Assembly: GCA_021810205.1 (NCBI GenBank)
Contig: JAJZJC010000004.1
Coordinates: forward strand, 1 to 62,125
From: Actinomycetes bacterium
GTDB taxonomy: Bacteria; Actinomycetota; Acidimicrobiia; Acidimicrobiales; RAAP-2
Direction of reading: 5' to 3'
Length of the DNA stretch: 62,125 nt
Part shown: positions 26,170 through 37,749 of the stretch, in pieces
Position numbering within the stretch: position 1 is the stretch's first letter
How the letters are laid out: every line of letters starts with the position of its first letter
Notes under the pieces: model-generated
What the model saw: the letters and a program-made list of their open reading frames with translations, nothing else
Databases searched by the model: none
What the model was told of the DNA's origin: nothing
Made by a program: the position numbers and the translations under genes

Positions 26170-26345
26170 CCGGCGAGGCCGGATTCGGCGAGCTCGAACG
26201 CACCGGCGACTCGCGCCGCCTCCTCACGGAGCCCCAGACGTCGCAGCGCCGCTTCGGCTGACGCCAGCGCCCCGCAGATCTCGAAGACATCGTCCTTCGC
26301 GTAGCGCGCCCAGGGCGCGATCCGCAGCGGCATCGGCGCGGTCAT
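26166..26345 (-). CDS. Conserved-looking 59-aa protein co-translated with ssb
   Basis: ATG 26345 overlaps the ssb stop as ATGA, so it is almost certainly expressed with it. The product begins MTAPMPLRIAPWARYAKDD, then forms two helices (VFEICGALASAEAALRRLG and LREEAARVAGAFELAESG). It is soluble, Ala-rich and has no known domain I can name. It could be a small partner of the SSB paralogue. Its stop overlaps the msrB stop on the other strand. Confidence 0.65.
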   Translation of the reverse strand: MTAPMPLRIAPWARYAKDDVFEICGALASAEAALRRLGLREEAARVAGAFELAESGLAG

Positions 26346-26752
26346 GCCTCCACCGGCACCGCGTCGGTACGCTGGCCCCCCTCATCTGCCTCGGTGCGCT
26401 CGTGCTTGTGCACCTCGGCGGTCGCGAAGCGAAGGCTCGGACCGATCTCGTCGGCGACGATCTCAATCCGGTACCTGCGCTCCCCGAGCTCGGTCTCCCA
26501 GCTGCGCTGCTCGAGCCTGCCCGAGACCATCACCCGCATGCCCTTGGCGAGCGACATGGCCGAGTTCTCGGCGAGATCCCGCCAGCACACGACATCGAAG
26601 AAGGACGCAGCCTCCTCCCACTCGTGGGTCTCCTTGTCCTGCCACCGGCGGTTCACGGCAACGCCGAGCAGGACGCTGGCTTGCCCGTCACGGGTGTATC
26701 GGATCTCGGGATCCCGGGTGAGGTTCCCGGTCACGGTGATGTGATTGCTCAT
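26342..26752 (-). CDS. ssb: Single-stranded DNA-binding protein (short paralogue)
   Basis: This 136-residue SSB has the OB fold visible as HITVTGNLTRDPEIRYTRDG, then VAVNRRWQDKETHEWEEAAS, FFDVVCWRDLAENSAMSLAKG and RVMVSGRLEQRSWE. The usual acidic C-terminal tip (DDDIPF) that recruits RecO and other repair proteins is absent; the protein ends TDAVPVEA. This suggests a specialised paralogue rather than the replicative SSB, which would normally sit with rpsF-rpsR. An AGGAAGGAG ribosome-binding site precedes the ATG, so this gene has a leadered message. Confidence 0.92.
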   Translation of the reverse strand: MSNHITVTGNLTRDPEIRYTRDGQASVLLGVAVNRRWQDKETHEWEEAASFFDVVCWRDLAENSAMSLAKGMRVMVSGRLEQRSWETELGERRYRIEIVADEIGPSLRFATAEVHKHERTEADEGGQRTDAVPVEA

Positions 26753-26843
26753 CTGGCGCTCCTTCCTCGGAGCTGGACGGTCGTCCAGCCGCCGTCAGGA
26801 TGGAGCAGCGACCTTGCCAGCAGTCTTGCTGCCGGGCTGGCTT

Positions 26844-27728
26844 TCAGACGTCGAGAAAGCGGCTGATCGCCAGCGCCGAGCCACCAGTGCCGATCAGGAC
26901 CCCGATCGCCACGACCACGACGTCGGTGACGAACACCTCCCAGCCCGTCATGCGCATCTGGGCGAGGACGGATCCCGATGTCCCCCCTCCGATCCGGTCG
27001 AGAAGCACGTGCAGGCCGTAGACCACCGCGGCGGCCACACCCGAGCCGAGGAGGCCCTGGACCATACCCTCGGACATGAAGGGCAGCCTGATGAACCAGT
27101 TGGTCGCTCCGACGAGCTTCATGACCGACACCTCGCGGCGCCGGGCGAAGATCGCCATGCGGATGGTGTTCAAGATCAGCACCGCCGCCGAGATCAAGAG
27201 CACGAGCGCCACGAGCAGGAAGACCCATTGGAGGATGTTGATGACGTGCTGCTCGGTTCTGATCTGCTTGAGCGGCGCCGTCGCCTTCAGCACACCGGCC
27301 TGGCCGGCAAACCGCTTGATGACGGCGTTCGCGTCTGCGGGATGCAGCGGCGTGCAGCGCCATGACGCCGGCGTCTGCTTCGCGGTCACTCCTGACTCGA
27401 CGTACACATTCCCGACGAGCTGCTTCGCCTCGTGCCAGTCGTATGTCTGGTTGTAGAACCGGCAGCCGGTGAGGTAGGAGAGGCCCCGCAGCTGCGTCCC
27501 GACCGCCGTCTCTTCGGCATGGGTGGCTGTCGGCTTCATCCACACCATGACTTCGGTCCCGCGCTGCCACTCCGCTTCTGCCCGTGCAGCTCCCTGCTTC
27601 AAGAGCAGTGCCGCGCCCACGAGCGAGAGCGACACGGCGACGGTCAGCACGGCGGCGATCGTCATCAACCGATTCCGCCACAGGTTCGACACGGTCTCCC
27701 GCGCCACATACTCCGTAGAGATCGGCAT
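26844..27728 (-). CDS. ftsX: Cell division protein FtsX
   Basis: FtsX is the membrane partner of FtsE and regulates peptidoglycan hydrolases at the septum. At 294 residues there is a first membrane helix after NRLMTIAAVLTVAVSLSLVG and an extracellular loop (roughly residues 50-165) with two Cys, CRFYNQTYD and WRCTPLHP, possibly a disulfide. Three more helices follow: WVFLLVALVLLISAAVLIL, LLGSGVAAAVVYGL and VFVTDVVVVAIGVLIGTGG. The cytoplasmic segment FARRREVSVMKLVGATN is the family signature. The ATG overlaps the ftsE stop by 1 nt (TGATG). Confidence 0.95.
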   Translation of the reverse strand: MPISTEYVARETVSNLWRNRLMTIAAVLTVAVSLSLVGAALLLKQGAARAEAEWQRGTEVMVWMKPTATHAEETAVGTQLRGLSYLTGCRFYNQTYDWHEAKQLVGNVYVESGVTAKQTPASWRCTPLHPADANAVIKRFAGQAGVLKATAPLKQIRTEQHVINILQWVFLLVALVLLISAAVLILNTIRMAIFARRREVSVMKLVGATNWFIRLPFMSEGMVQGLLGSGVAAAVVYGLHVLLDRIGGGTSGSVLAQMRMTGWEVFVTDVVVVAIGVLIGTGGSALAISRFLDV

Positions 27729-28501
27729 CAGGCAGGCTCCTGGCCCCGGGCGCGTAGGCGCGCTCCCGCTGCCGCGACGATCGGGAGGCGACCACTAGGC
27801 GGTCCCGACGTCGCCGACCCTTCGATGCCGTAGACCCCGCGGGCCTGGTCACGGATGACCGTGCCATGGTCGAGCTCGACCACTCGGCGGCGCATCCAGT
27901 TGACCAGCACCTCGTCGTGGGTGGCGACGAGCACGGTGGTCCCGGTGCGGTTGATCCGGTCGAGGAGCTGCATGATGCCCTGACTCGTGTTCGGGTCGAG
28001 ATTGCCCGTCGGCTCGTCGGCGAGGAGGATCAGCGGCCGGTTCACGAACGCTCGGGCGACCGCGACGCGCTGCTGCTCACCGCCAGAGAGCTCGCTCGGC
28101 AGGTTGTCCCGCTTCTTGGCAAGACCGACCAGCTCGAGCACCTGGGGTACCTGGGTCGCCACAACGTGCTTTGGTCGCCCAATGACCTCGAGCGCGAACG
28201 CCACGTTCTCGAAGACCGTCTTGTTCGGGAGAAGGCGGTAATCCTGGAAGACACAGCCGATGTTCCGTCGAAGGTACGGTACCCGCCACTTCGGCAGGTG
28301 GACGATGTCGCGGCCCGCTTCCCAGATGCGGCCGCTGTCCGGCAGCTCTTCGCGTAGGAGGAGCCGGATCAGGCTGGTCTTTCCCGAGCCCGAGGCGCCG
28401 ACGAGGAAGACGAACTCGCCCTTGTCGATCTCGATCGACACGTCACGCAATGCAACGGTGCCGTTCTTGTAGGTCTTGCTCACGTTCTGAAAACGGATCA
28501 T
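27728..28501 (-). CDS. ftsE: Cell division ATP-binding protein FtsE
   Basis: ABC-type ATPase that acts with FtsX at the divisome. Motifs: Walker [17 protein letters not shown]-loop [19 protein letters not shown], signature [16 protein letters not shown], Walker [18 protein letters not shown] and H-loop [15 protein letters not shown] start at ATG 28501 ([15 protein letters not shown]), the usual N-terminus. The C-terminus carries about 35 extra residues rich in Pro and Arg beyond the typical FtsE end. The gene order prfB-ftsE-ftsX is standard in Gram-positive bacteria and supports the assignment. Confidence 0.96.
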   Translation of the reverse strand: MIRFQNVSKTYKNGTVALRDVSIEIDKGEFVFLVGASGSGKTSLIRLLLREELPDSGRIWEAGRDIVHLPKWRVPYLRRNIGCVFQDYRLLPNKTVFENVAFALEVIGRPKHVVATQVPQVLELVGLAKKRDNLPSELSGGEQQRVAVARAFVNRPLILLADEPTGNLDPNTSQGIMQLLDRINRTGTTVLVATHDEVLVNWMRRRVVELDHGTVIRDQARGVYGIEGSATSGPPSGRLPIVAAAGARLRARGQEPA

Positions 28502-28642
28502 TTGGGAATATCTCCGTCCGGCAAGTGGATGGCGTAACAAGCGGCCGCCAGTAGCAAAGCCGCGGACGTGGGACCGGCGGAAAGCCTACCGAGCCGCGTC
28601 GGCGAAGGCGATAATTTCTGCCAATTGGCCCGTGACCTTGGG

Positions 28643-29756
28643 CTACGCGCCCCGCTGACGCTGCAGCTCCGCCTCCATGAAGGCGTCGAGGTCGCCGTCG
28701 AGCACCGAGTCGACGTTGCCGGTCTCGACCTGGGTACGCAGGTCTTTGACCAGCTGATACGGCGCGAGGACGTACGAGCGGATCTGATTGCCCCACGCGT
28801 TCTCCGTTCGCTCGCCCCCGAGCGACTCGATCTCGGCCTGGCGCTCGGCCCGGGCCCGCTCAGCCAGCTTGGCGGCCAGGATCTGGAGCGCCTTTGCCCG
28901 GTTCTGGTGCTGGCTCCGCTCATTTTGGACCGCGACCACTATGCCGGTCGGCAGGTGGGTGATGCGGACAGCCGAGTCGGTCTTGTTGACGTGCTGGCCG
29001 CCGGCGCCCGAGGATCGGTAGGTGTCGATGCGCAGGTCCTTCTCATCGATCTCGACCTCGGAGACGTCCTCGAGGAACGGCGTGACGTCGAGAGAGGCGA
29101 AGCTCGTCTGGCGGCGGTGCTGCGAGTCGAAGGGCGACATGCGCACGAGGCGGTGCACACCCCGTTCGGTGGCGAGCAGGCCGTAGGCGTGCCGGCCGTG
29201 CACGATGAAGGTAGCCGACAGGAGCCCCGCCTCCTGCCCCGGCGTCGCTTCGTCGACCTCGACGGCGAAGCCGCGGCGCTCTGCCCAGCGCTGGTACATG
29301 CGCAGCATCATCTCGGCCCAGTCCTGTGCGTCGGTGCCACCGGCGCCGGCGTGGACCTCGCAGACGGCGTCCCGGTCGTCGTACTCGCCGGAGAAGAGCG
29401 ACTCGAGCTCGAGCTGCCCGACACGCCGCGTCAGCGCGTCGACCGAGCCCACCAGCTCCTTCGCCAGTGCCTCGTCAGGAGTGCCCGACGCCTCCGCCTC
29501 GGAGACCAGCTCCGCGAGCACCCTGGCATCGTCGATGGCGGCGACGAGGCCGTCGTAGCTCCCCACCATGTCCGTCAGGCGGCCCAGCTCGGTCGTGACC
29601 GTCCTGGCCCGGTCGGTGTCGTCCCAGAGCCCGGGCTGACCCGCTTCGAGCTCGAGCTCAGCGAGCCGTGCTCGCATCGCCTCGATCCCGAGGTAGCCCT
29701 TCGCGTCGTCGACCCGCCCTGCCAGTGCCTCGATCTCGGCACCGAGGTCGCGCGCC

Positions 29757-29770
<14 letters not shown>
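28643..29770 (-). CDS. prfB: Peptide chain release factor 2
   Basis: RF2 releases peptides at UGA and UAA. Its 375 residues show the stop-codon recognition tripeptide in RMSPFDSQHRRQ and the catalytic GGQ in SSGAGGQHVNKTDSAVR. The frame is continuous from ATG 29770 (MAPPEARDLGAEIEAL), so the +1 programmed frameshift that autoregulates RF2 in many bacteria is absent. The start lies inside the last codons of secA (14-nt overlap), which suggests translational coupling to secA. The longer open frame upstream is secA in another frame. Confidence 0.96.
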
Positions 29771-32648
<2,878 letters not shown>

Positions 32649-32973
32649 GACCAGTCAATGCTACCGGCCAAACGGCTTCGGGCTGCGTGCGGCTGACCTG
32701 GTCTTTGGCCCCACACTCGCCTGCTGCGGGGGTGGCAGCCCGGTACCGGCGGCCGACGCATCTGGCGTGCGACCCAGCAGCACCGCTCGTGGCCCGCATT
32801 CCCCCGTCGCCGCCCTCCCCCGCGTCTCGGGGGAACGGGGCGGGCAGGACTTACTCCTAAGCCGCACCATGCTCGGCAACCACGAGTTGCCTTACGTGGG
32901 TCGTTTCGCCTGCGACTGGCATCGACTTGCAACCACAGACCCGCACGCAGCCCATCCGTATGGTAGCGAGGCG
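32649..32973 (-). other. Intergenic region between the glycosyltransferase and secA
   Basis: This stretch of about 325 bp has no convincing gene. Its main content is the long GC-rich hairpin at 32792-32845, downstream of the glycosyltransferase and upstream of secA. TAGCAT lies 9 nt before the secA ATG and could be its -10. I recognise no riboswitch. Confidence 0.5.
32792..32845 (-). terminator. Long GC-rich stem-loop, probable terminator
   Basis: Three nested pairings form one extended hairpin: GCCCGC/GCGGGC outside, CCCCGT/ACGGGG in the middle, and CCCCCG/CGGGGG around the loop CGTCT. No U-tract follows on either strand, as is common in high-GC actinobacteria. It lies just after the rml/glycosyltransferase genes, so it probably ends that transcript. 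A structured leader of secA is the alternative. Confidence 0.45.
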
Positions 32974-33837
32974 CTACGCACGTTCGTCCTTCGACCGCCG
33001 CTGCAGCGCCTCGCTCGCTACGGCCATGACCAGGCGCACGCCGAGCACCGCTGCCGCCGCAGGCAGCGCCGCCACCTCTGCCCCCCGCGCTCGGCGCGCG
33101 GCGAACCGGAGCGCCGAACGGTGATGCGCGAGCAGCATCCGATATGGGTGCCGGCGCCGTGACACGCCGCGCACGTGGGTCACCACGGCCGCCGGTTCGA
33201 CACCGACAGCCCAACCCGCCTCGTGAGCCCGCCAGCACAGGTCGATGTCCTCCGCGAACATGAAGTAGGACTCGTCGAAGCCACCGAGCTCTTCGAGCGC
33301 TTGGCGGCGCGCGCAGAAGCAGGCGCCCGAGACCCAGTCCACCGCTCGAGAGCCGGGCTCGTCTTCCTCGCCCCGATAGCGGCGGCTGAAGGGGTTGTCC
33401 GGCCAGAACAACGCGAGCAACGCGTGCCCGGCCGCATCGCGCATCGAAGGGAACCGGCGAGCCGACGGATACTCGTTGCCCGAGGGCTCGAGTATCCGAG
33501 GCCCGACGATCGCCCACTCGGGATGAGCATCGAGCGCGGCGGCGAGCGCCGCTGCCGTGCCGGGATGCACACGAAGGTCCGGATTGCTCACGAGCACGTA
33601 CGGCGAGTCGCCGCTCACCGCGATCCCCCGGTTCGCTCCTGCCCCGAAGCCCAGGTTCCGCCCCGTCACGACGAGCGGCACCGGAAGGTCGCCGAGCGCG
33701 CGACGTGCGATCTCGGGATCACCGTTCTCGACGACCACGACCTGCGCGACGCCGTCGTCGTGGAGCGACCGCACGCACTCGGCGAGGAGAGCGCCGGCGT
33801 CGTAGTCGACCACGACCGCCGCGACACGGTCACCCAC
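32974..33837 (-). CDS. Glycosyltransferase family 2, rhamnosyltransferase-like
   Basis: This GT2 enzyme of about 287 residues resembles WbbL-type transferases that add rhamnose to cell-wall or lipid-linked glycans. It begins VGDRVAAVVVDYDAGALLAE, then NLGFGAGANRGI, VLVSNPDLRVHPG, WVSGACFCARRQALEELGGF and MFAEDIDLCWRAHEAGW (the ExD acidic motif). The GTG at 33837 is chosen because this is where the fold begins, and it overlaps the end of the uxs remnant by 8 nt. Neighbouring rmlB and rmlD make dTDP-rhamnose, supporting a rhamnosyl donor. Acceptor unknown. Confidence 0.88.
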   Translation of the reverse strand: MGDRVAAVVVDYDAGALLAECVRSLHDDGVAQVVVVENGDPEIARRALGDLPVPLVVTGRNLGFGAGANRGIAVSGDSPYVLVSNPDLRVHPGTAAALAAALDAHPEWAIVGPRILEPSGNEYPSARRFPSMRDAAGHALLALFWPDNPFSRRYRGEEDEPGSRAVDWVSGACFCARRQALEELGGFDESYFMFAEDIDLCWRAHEAGWAVGVEPAAVVTHVRGVSRRRHPYRMLLAHHRSALRFAARRARGAEVAALPAAAAVLGVRLVMAVASEALQRRSKDERA

Positions 33838-34387
33838 GTGGGCCTGCCAAGTGGGAGCGGAACCACTCGATGGTGCGCGACAGCCCGAGCGTGGTGGACG
33901 GCGCCCACCCGAGCACCCGTCGAGCACTCGTGATGTCCGGGCAGCGACACGTCGGATCGCCCGCCGGCAGCGGGCGATGCTCGACACCGGCACTGGAGCC
34001 GATCAGCCCCAGGACCATGCACGCGACGTCGCCCACGCTTGGCTCGTCGGGGTTGCCCAGGTTCACGGGCTCGACGGCCGCCCCGTCGTCACCGTAGATA
34101 AAGCTGGTCGACGCGAGCACGAGCAGGTGCCTGGTGCCCTCGCGAGCAGCGGCGAGCGTCTCGAGCGGGCGCGCCGAGTCCGCCCGCGAGGACGCGGGGC
34201 TCGCGAGGTGGAAGACGGCGTCGGCGTGACACTCCACCGGTACCGCCCGGCTCACATCGGCGATGCACAGCCGGCCCGAACTGCACGACGTTCGCCTGGG
34301 CGCCCGTCGACAGGTCGTCGACGCAGGCGGCAGGGTGCGAGCCGAGGAAACCGGCGCCGCGCCGCCGGCGACGACGACCCTGGCCAT
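33830..34387 (-). pseudogene. UDP-glucuronate decarboxylase (Uxs) remnant
   Basis: Homology to UDP-xylose synthase is obvious but broken. The N-terminal Rossmann motif needs two frames: GGA in one, then GFLGSHPAACVDDLSTGAQAN in the next, then back to IADVSRAVPVE and AVFHLASPASS. After LASTSFIYGD the sequence jumps to VEPVNLGNPDEPSVGDVACM and the C-terminal SARRVLGWAPSTTLGLSRTI. About 120 residues are missing, including the catalytic YxxxK. At 185 codons against about 310, with two compensating frameshifts and a deletion, it cannot be a functional SDR. The ATG at 34387 overlaps the ugd remnant's stop, the relic of an operon. Confidence 0.85.
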
Positions 34388-35034
34388 CAGGCAGCGTCGA
34401 TGCGCATCAGCCCGACCAGACCGTGCGTCAACGATCCGGTGCCCGCGCGTGGGGGCCGCCACCTTGGCGAAGTCGAGACCCCGGACCTCCTGCCGCTCGG
34501 TGGACCTGCGCCCCTCTGCAAGCCTCGTAGGGGCTCGGGCACAGGTCGATGCCGACGAGCTCCTGCGGTCGTCGGTCCCCGCCTTGAACGAGAGCCCCCG
34601 CGCGCCAACCGTCTTGTCATAGAGGGATCCGCCGCAGGCGCCTCGCGCCATTTCGACCACGTGCTCACGGACTTGGCGGTTCGCGTCGACCGCCGCGCGG
34701 AGCAACGCGGAATCGTGTCCTGCCTGGGCCGCCACCTGGAGGAGCACGCCCGTGTCCTGCGGGAGACACGAGCCGCCCCAGCCCGGACCAGGGCGCAGGA
34801 GCTCGACGCCGACGCGGTGGTCCGAGCCGATGCCCTCGACGACGTCACGGACGTCGGCAGCGACAGACTCGCACCGGGTCGCGAGCGCGTTCACGAAGGC
34901 TTGGCCCGTCGACTTGTTCACCGCCACCGCCTCCGGCTCGAGCACAGCGACTCGACGTCGTGGCCGAAGCGAGCGAGGACGCCCGCCGTCGGCAAGCCCA
35001 CGTAGCCGCCACCGATGACCGCCACCCGGCTCAT
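34387..35034 (-). pseudogene. UDP-glucose 6-dehydrogenase (Ugd) remnant
   Basis: The gene starts normally at ATG 35034 with MSRVAVIGGGYVGLPTAGV and LARFGHDVE. It then loses frame and hits a stop. In another frame it continues EPEAVAVNKST, which matches the mid-protein KSTVPVG region, and jumps to AFVNALATRCESVAADVRDV, PGPGWGGSCLPQDTGVLL with the catalytic Cys, and GLSFKAGTDDRRSS. At least two internal deletions and frameshifts leave about 215 codons of the usual 430. The ATG overlaps the rmlD stop (ATGA). With uxs it once made UDP-xylose or UDP-glucuronate for this polysaccharide locus. Confidence 0.85.
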
Positions 35035-35927
35035 GAGAGCACCGCCAGGAGGCGAGCCAGCCCGTCGTGCCAGTCGGGCAGCAGCGGCAGGCCGCCGAGG
35101 CGGAGGGCGGCATTGTCGAGCACCGAGTTCGCGGGACGCGGCGCGGGGCGCGGCGGATCGAGATCGGACGTGGCGATGGGCTCGACACGGCCGGGATCGT
35201 GGCCGGCTGCTTGGAGCACGGCCCGGACGAGCTCGTACCACGATGCGTCGCCCTGGTTCGTCACGTGGTGCACACCTGGGCGCCGATCGAGCGCGAGCGT
35301 GACGATCGCGGCAGCGAGATCCGCCGTGAACGTCGGTGACCCCCGCTGATCGTCGACGAAACGAAGGGGTCCGGGTTCGGTTGCGAGGCGCAGCGCGGTC
35401 TTCACCATGTTGGTGCCGGATGCCCCACAGACCCACGCGGTACGCACGACCGTCGCGTCCGGTGGGCACTCGAGCTCACCGCCGAGCTTGCTACGCCCGT
35501 AGACAGAACGCGGCGAGGGCGCGTCCCATTCGACATAGGGGCGCGTCGCTGTCCCGTCGAACACGTAGTCGGTCGAGACGTACACGAGGTGGGCGCCGGC
35601 ATCTGCGGCGGCCTCGGCGACGTGCCTCGTGCCGAGCGCGTTCACTCGGAAGGCCTGGTCCGGCGCTTGCTCACAGGCGTCCACGGCCGTCCAGGCGGCT
35701 GCGTGGACGATGACGTCAGGTCGGATCTCGTCCACCGCCTGGAGGACTTCGGTCCGGTGCTCGACGCCCAGCGCGTCGTGGGACAGCCCGACCACCTCGA
35801 CGCCGGGGCCTGGGCCCTCGGGGCCGAGCAGGGCACGGCGCCGCCCGCCGGGAGCGACATCGCCGCTGAAAGCGATCACCAGGTCGCGCCCCAGCTGTCC
35901 ACCGGCCCCGGTGACCAGGACCCGCAC
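35031..35927 (-). CDS. rmlD: dTDP-4-dehydrorhamnose reductase
   Basis: RmlD makes the last step to dTDP-L-rhamnose. The NAD(P)-binding motif is VRVLVTGAGGQLGRDLV. It is followed by VDEIRPDVIVHAAAWTAVDA, the SDR catalytic region YVSTDYVFDG with VYGRSKLGGE, and the substrate loop RTAWVCGASGTNMVKT. I start at GTG 35927, 2 nt after the rmlB stop; the upstream frame is a shadow of rmlB. Length is 298 residues, normal. An insertion of Gly/Pro/Arg residues (DVAPGGRRRALLGPEGPGPG) follows the first strand-helix unit. Confidence 0.93.
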   Translation of the reverse strand: MRVLVTGAGGQLGRDLVIAFSGDVAPGGRRRALLGPEGPGPGVEVVGLSHDALGVEHRTEVLQAVDEIRPDVIVHAAAWTAVDACEQAPDQAFRVNALGTRHVAEAAADAGAHLVYVSTDYVFDGTATRPYVEWDAPSPRSVYGRSKLGGELECPPDATVVRTAWVCGASGTNMVKTALRLATEPGPLRFVDDQRGSPTFTADLAAAIVTLALDRRPGVHHVTNQGDASWYELVRAVLQAAGHDPGRVEPIATSDLDPPRPAPRPANSVLDNAALRLGGLPLLPDWHDGLARLLAVLS

Positions 35928-35929
35928 AG

Positions 35930-36925
35930 CTACTTGGCCCAGTCGGTCTCGACCACCGGGGCCCGGCCCCGGAGCGGTTCCCACCACGCCCGGTTCGCGG
36001 CGTACCACGCGACCGTCTCGGCGATGCCCGTCGAGAACTCGACCTCGGGCTGCCAACCGAGCTCGGTGCGGATCTTGGTCGTGTCGAGGACATAGCGCCG
36101 GTCGTGACCTGGGCGGTCCGGGACGATCTGCTTCAAGGTCCGAGGTTTGTCGAGGCAGCCGAGCACGGCATCGGCGATCTCTTCGATGTTCGCCTCGACG
36201 CCGCTACCGACGTGATACGTCTCCCCGACCCGACCGCGCTCGAGGACCGCGTCGATCGCCCGGCAGTGGTCGAGCACGTGCAACCACTCCCGTCGGTTCT
36301 GGGTCGAGGCGTACAGCGGCAGCGGTTCGTCGTCGAGCGCCCGCGTCGTGAACAGCGGGATCACTTTCTCGGGAAACTGGTACGGACCGTAGTTGTTGGC
36401 GCAGTTGGTGATCGTCACCGGCAGGTCGAAGGTCTCCGAGTACGCACGGACCGCGTGGTCTGCACCGGCCTTCGACGCGTTGTACGGGGTGCGGGGGCGG
36501 TAGGGGCTCTCCTCGGTGAACTGCTCGTCGGTGTCCAGTGACAGGTCGCCATACACCTCGCACGTAGAGACGTGATGGAAACGGCGCACGCCGTGGCGCC
36601 GGGCTGCCTCCAGCATCGATTGGGTACCGAGGACGTTCGTGCGGAAGAACCGGGCTGGATCGAGGATCGCCAGCGAGTTGTGCGATTCGGCGGCGAAGTG
36701 GACGACGGTGTCGATCTCCTCGCTCTCGAGCGTCTTCGTCGCGAGCTCCACGTCGCAGATATCGCCCTGGACGAAGCCGGCATCGATCCCTTCGAGGTTG
36801 GCGCGTGTCCCGGCGTAGGTCAGGACGTCGTACGCCACCACGCGATCCGACGGATGCCGCTCGCTCCAGTAGCGGACGAAGTTGGAGCCGATGAATCCTG
36901 CACCACCGGTCACGAGCAATCGCAT
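35930..36925 (-). CDS. rmlB: dTDP-glucose 4,6-dehydratase
   Basis: RmlB converts dTDP-glucose to dTDP-4-keto-6-deoxyglucose. Its 331 residues have the Rossmann motif RLLVTGGAGFIGSNFVRYW, then VVHFAAESHNSLAI, the catalytic region STCEVYGDL with PYNASKAGADHAV (YxxxK), and NCANNYGPYQFPEKVIP. The canonical ESHVDRSI is replaced by ESHNSLAI. rmlD follows after 2 nt. rmlA and rmlC are not in the window. birA follows the start on the same strand 25 nt away but is a separate function. Confidence 0.92.
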   Translation of the reverse strand: MRLLVTGGAGFIGSNFVRYWSERHPSDRVVAYDVLTYAGTRANLEGIDAGFVQGDICDVELATKTLESEEIDTVVHFAAESHNSLAILDPARFFRTNVLGTQSMLEAARRHGVRRFHHVSTCEVYGDLSLDTDEQFTEESPYRPRTPYNASKAGADHAVRAYSETFDLPVTITNCANNYGPYQFPEKVIPLFTTRALDDEPLPLYASTQNRREWLHVLDHCRAIDAVLERGRVGETYHVGSGVEANIEEIADAVLGCLDKPRTLKQIVPDRPGHDRRYVLDTTKIRTELGWQPEVEFSTGIAETVAWYAANRAWWEPLRGRAPVVETDWAK

Positions 36926-36950
36926 GGTCGAAGGAGCCTACCCGGCCCGA

Positions 36951-37736
36951 TCACGCCGTCAGGGGCCGCAGGTGGACCACGTCGCCGACGGCGACTGACA
37001 CGACGTCACCGCGGACGTCCTCGACGAGGAGATGGCCCTCGTCGTCGAGCGTCCTCGCGGTTCCCTCGAGCGGCGACGCTCCGTCGCGCTCCACGCGCAC
37101 CGCGCGGCCGAGGGTGACACAGCGCTGGCGCAGCTCCGCGACCGTCGCCCGGCGCCCCTCGCCAGCATCGAGCCCAGGCACCCTCGGGGCCAGCCGATCG
37201 AGGAGCGCATCGAGGAGCGCGTCGGGCGACACCTGGCGGTCGGTGTGCATGGCAAGGCAGGTCGCGCCTGGCGCGTCTCCCCAGTGGACGTTGCAGCCAA
37301 TGCCCACCACGACCGCCACTGATCCCTCCCGGCCCCCCGGCGCTGCGGCGTCCGACTCGGCGAGGATCCCCGCGAGCTTGCGGTCCCAAACGACGAGGTC
37401 GTTCGGCCACTTGATGCCCGGCGCGACGCCCGCGACCAGCGCGCAGGCGTCCGCCGCGGCAAGGCCGACCGCCGCAGTCACTGCGAAGAGCTCGTCGGGC
37501 GGCGCGATCGGTCGAAGCAGGACCGATGCGAGCAGGCTGGCACCCGGAGGCGAGTCCCAGCGTCTGCCCCTCCGGCCGCGCCCGGCGCTCTGGTGCGCGG
37601 CGAGCGCGACGGTGCCTGCCGCGGCCCCCTTCGAGGCTTCGTCGAGCAGCCATTCGTTCGTGGAGGCCACAGTGGGGAGCCGGCACACCTGCCAGCGGAT
37701 CCCCTGGCCCAGGTCGGCCGACGCGGACCCCGTCAT
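36951..37736 (-). CDS. birA: Biotin--[acetyl-CoA-carboxylase] ligase, monofunctional
   Basis: The enzyme activates biotin with ATP and attaches it to BCCP. Motifs: [13 protein letters not shown], the biotinyl-AMP loop [37 protein letters not shown] with the catalytic Lys, and [11 protein letters not shown]. The C-terminal SH3-like cap ends with [20 protein letters not shown]. There is no N-terminal DNA-binding domain, so it is not a repressor. The start at ATG 37736 is divergent from the carboxylase gene with only 12 bp between the start codons. It is adjacent to its natural substrate, the BCCP-carrying carboxylase. Confidence 0.94.
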   Translation of the reverse strand: MTGSASADLGQGIRWQVCRLPTVASTNEWLLDEASKGAAAGTVALAAHQSAGRGRRGRRWDSPPGASLLASVLLRPIAPPDELFAVTAAVGLAAADACALVAGVAPGIKWPNDLVVWDRKLAGILAESDAAAPGGREGSVAVVVGIGCNVHWGDAPGATCLAMHTDRQVSPDALLDALLDRLAPRVPGLDAGEGRRATVAELRQRCVTLGRAVRVERDGASPLEGTARTLDDEGHLLVEDVRGDVVSVAVGDVVHLRPLTA

Positions 37737-37743
37737 GGCAGCA

Positions 37744-37749
37744 ACCCTA
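37744..37749 (-). promoter_or_regulatory. Putative leaderless -10 of birA, overlapping the carboxylase start
   Basis: TAGGGT on the minus strand fits TAnnnT and ends exactly 7 nt before the birA ATG. Its first base is the complement of the A of the divergent carboxylase ATG, so the two genes share this 12-bp space. Confidence 0.5.

Noticed and set aside
33830-35188. A single 452-codon gene on the minus strand
   Set aside because: It is a chance read-through joining fragments of ugd and uxs. Conserved motifs lie in several frames, so two pseudogenes explain it better.
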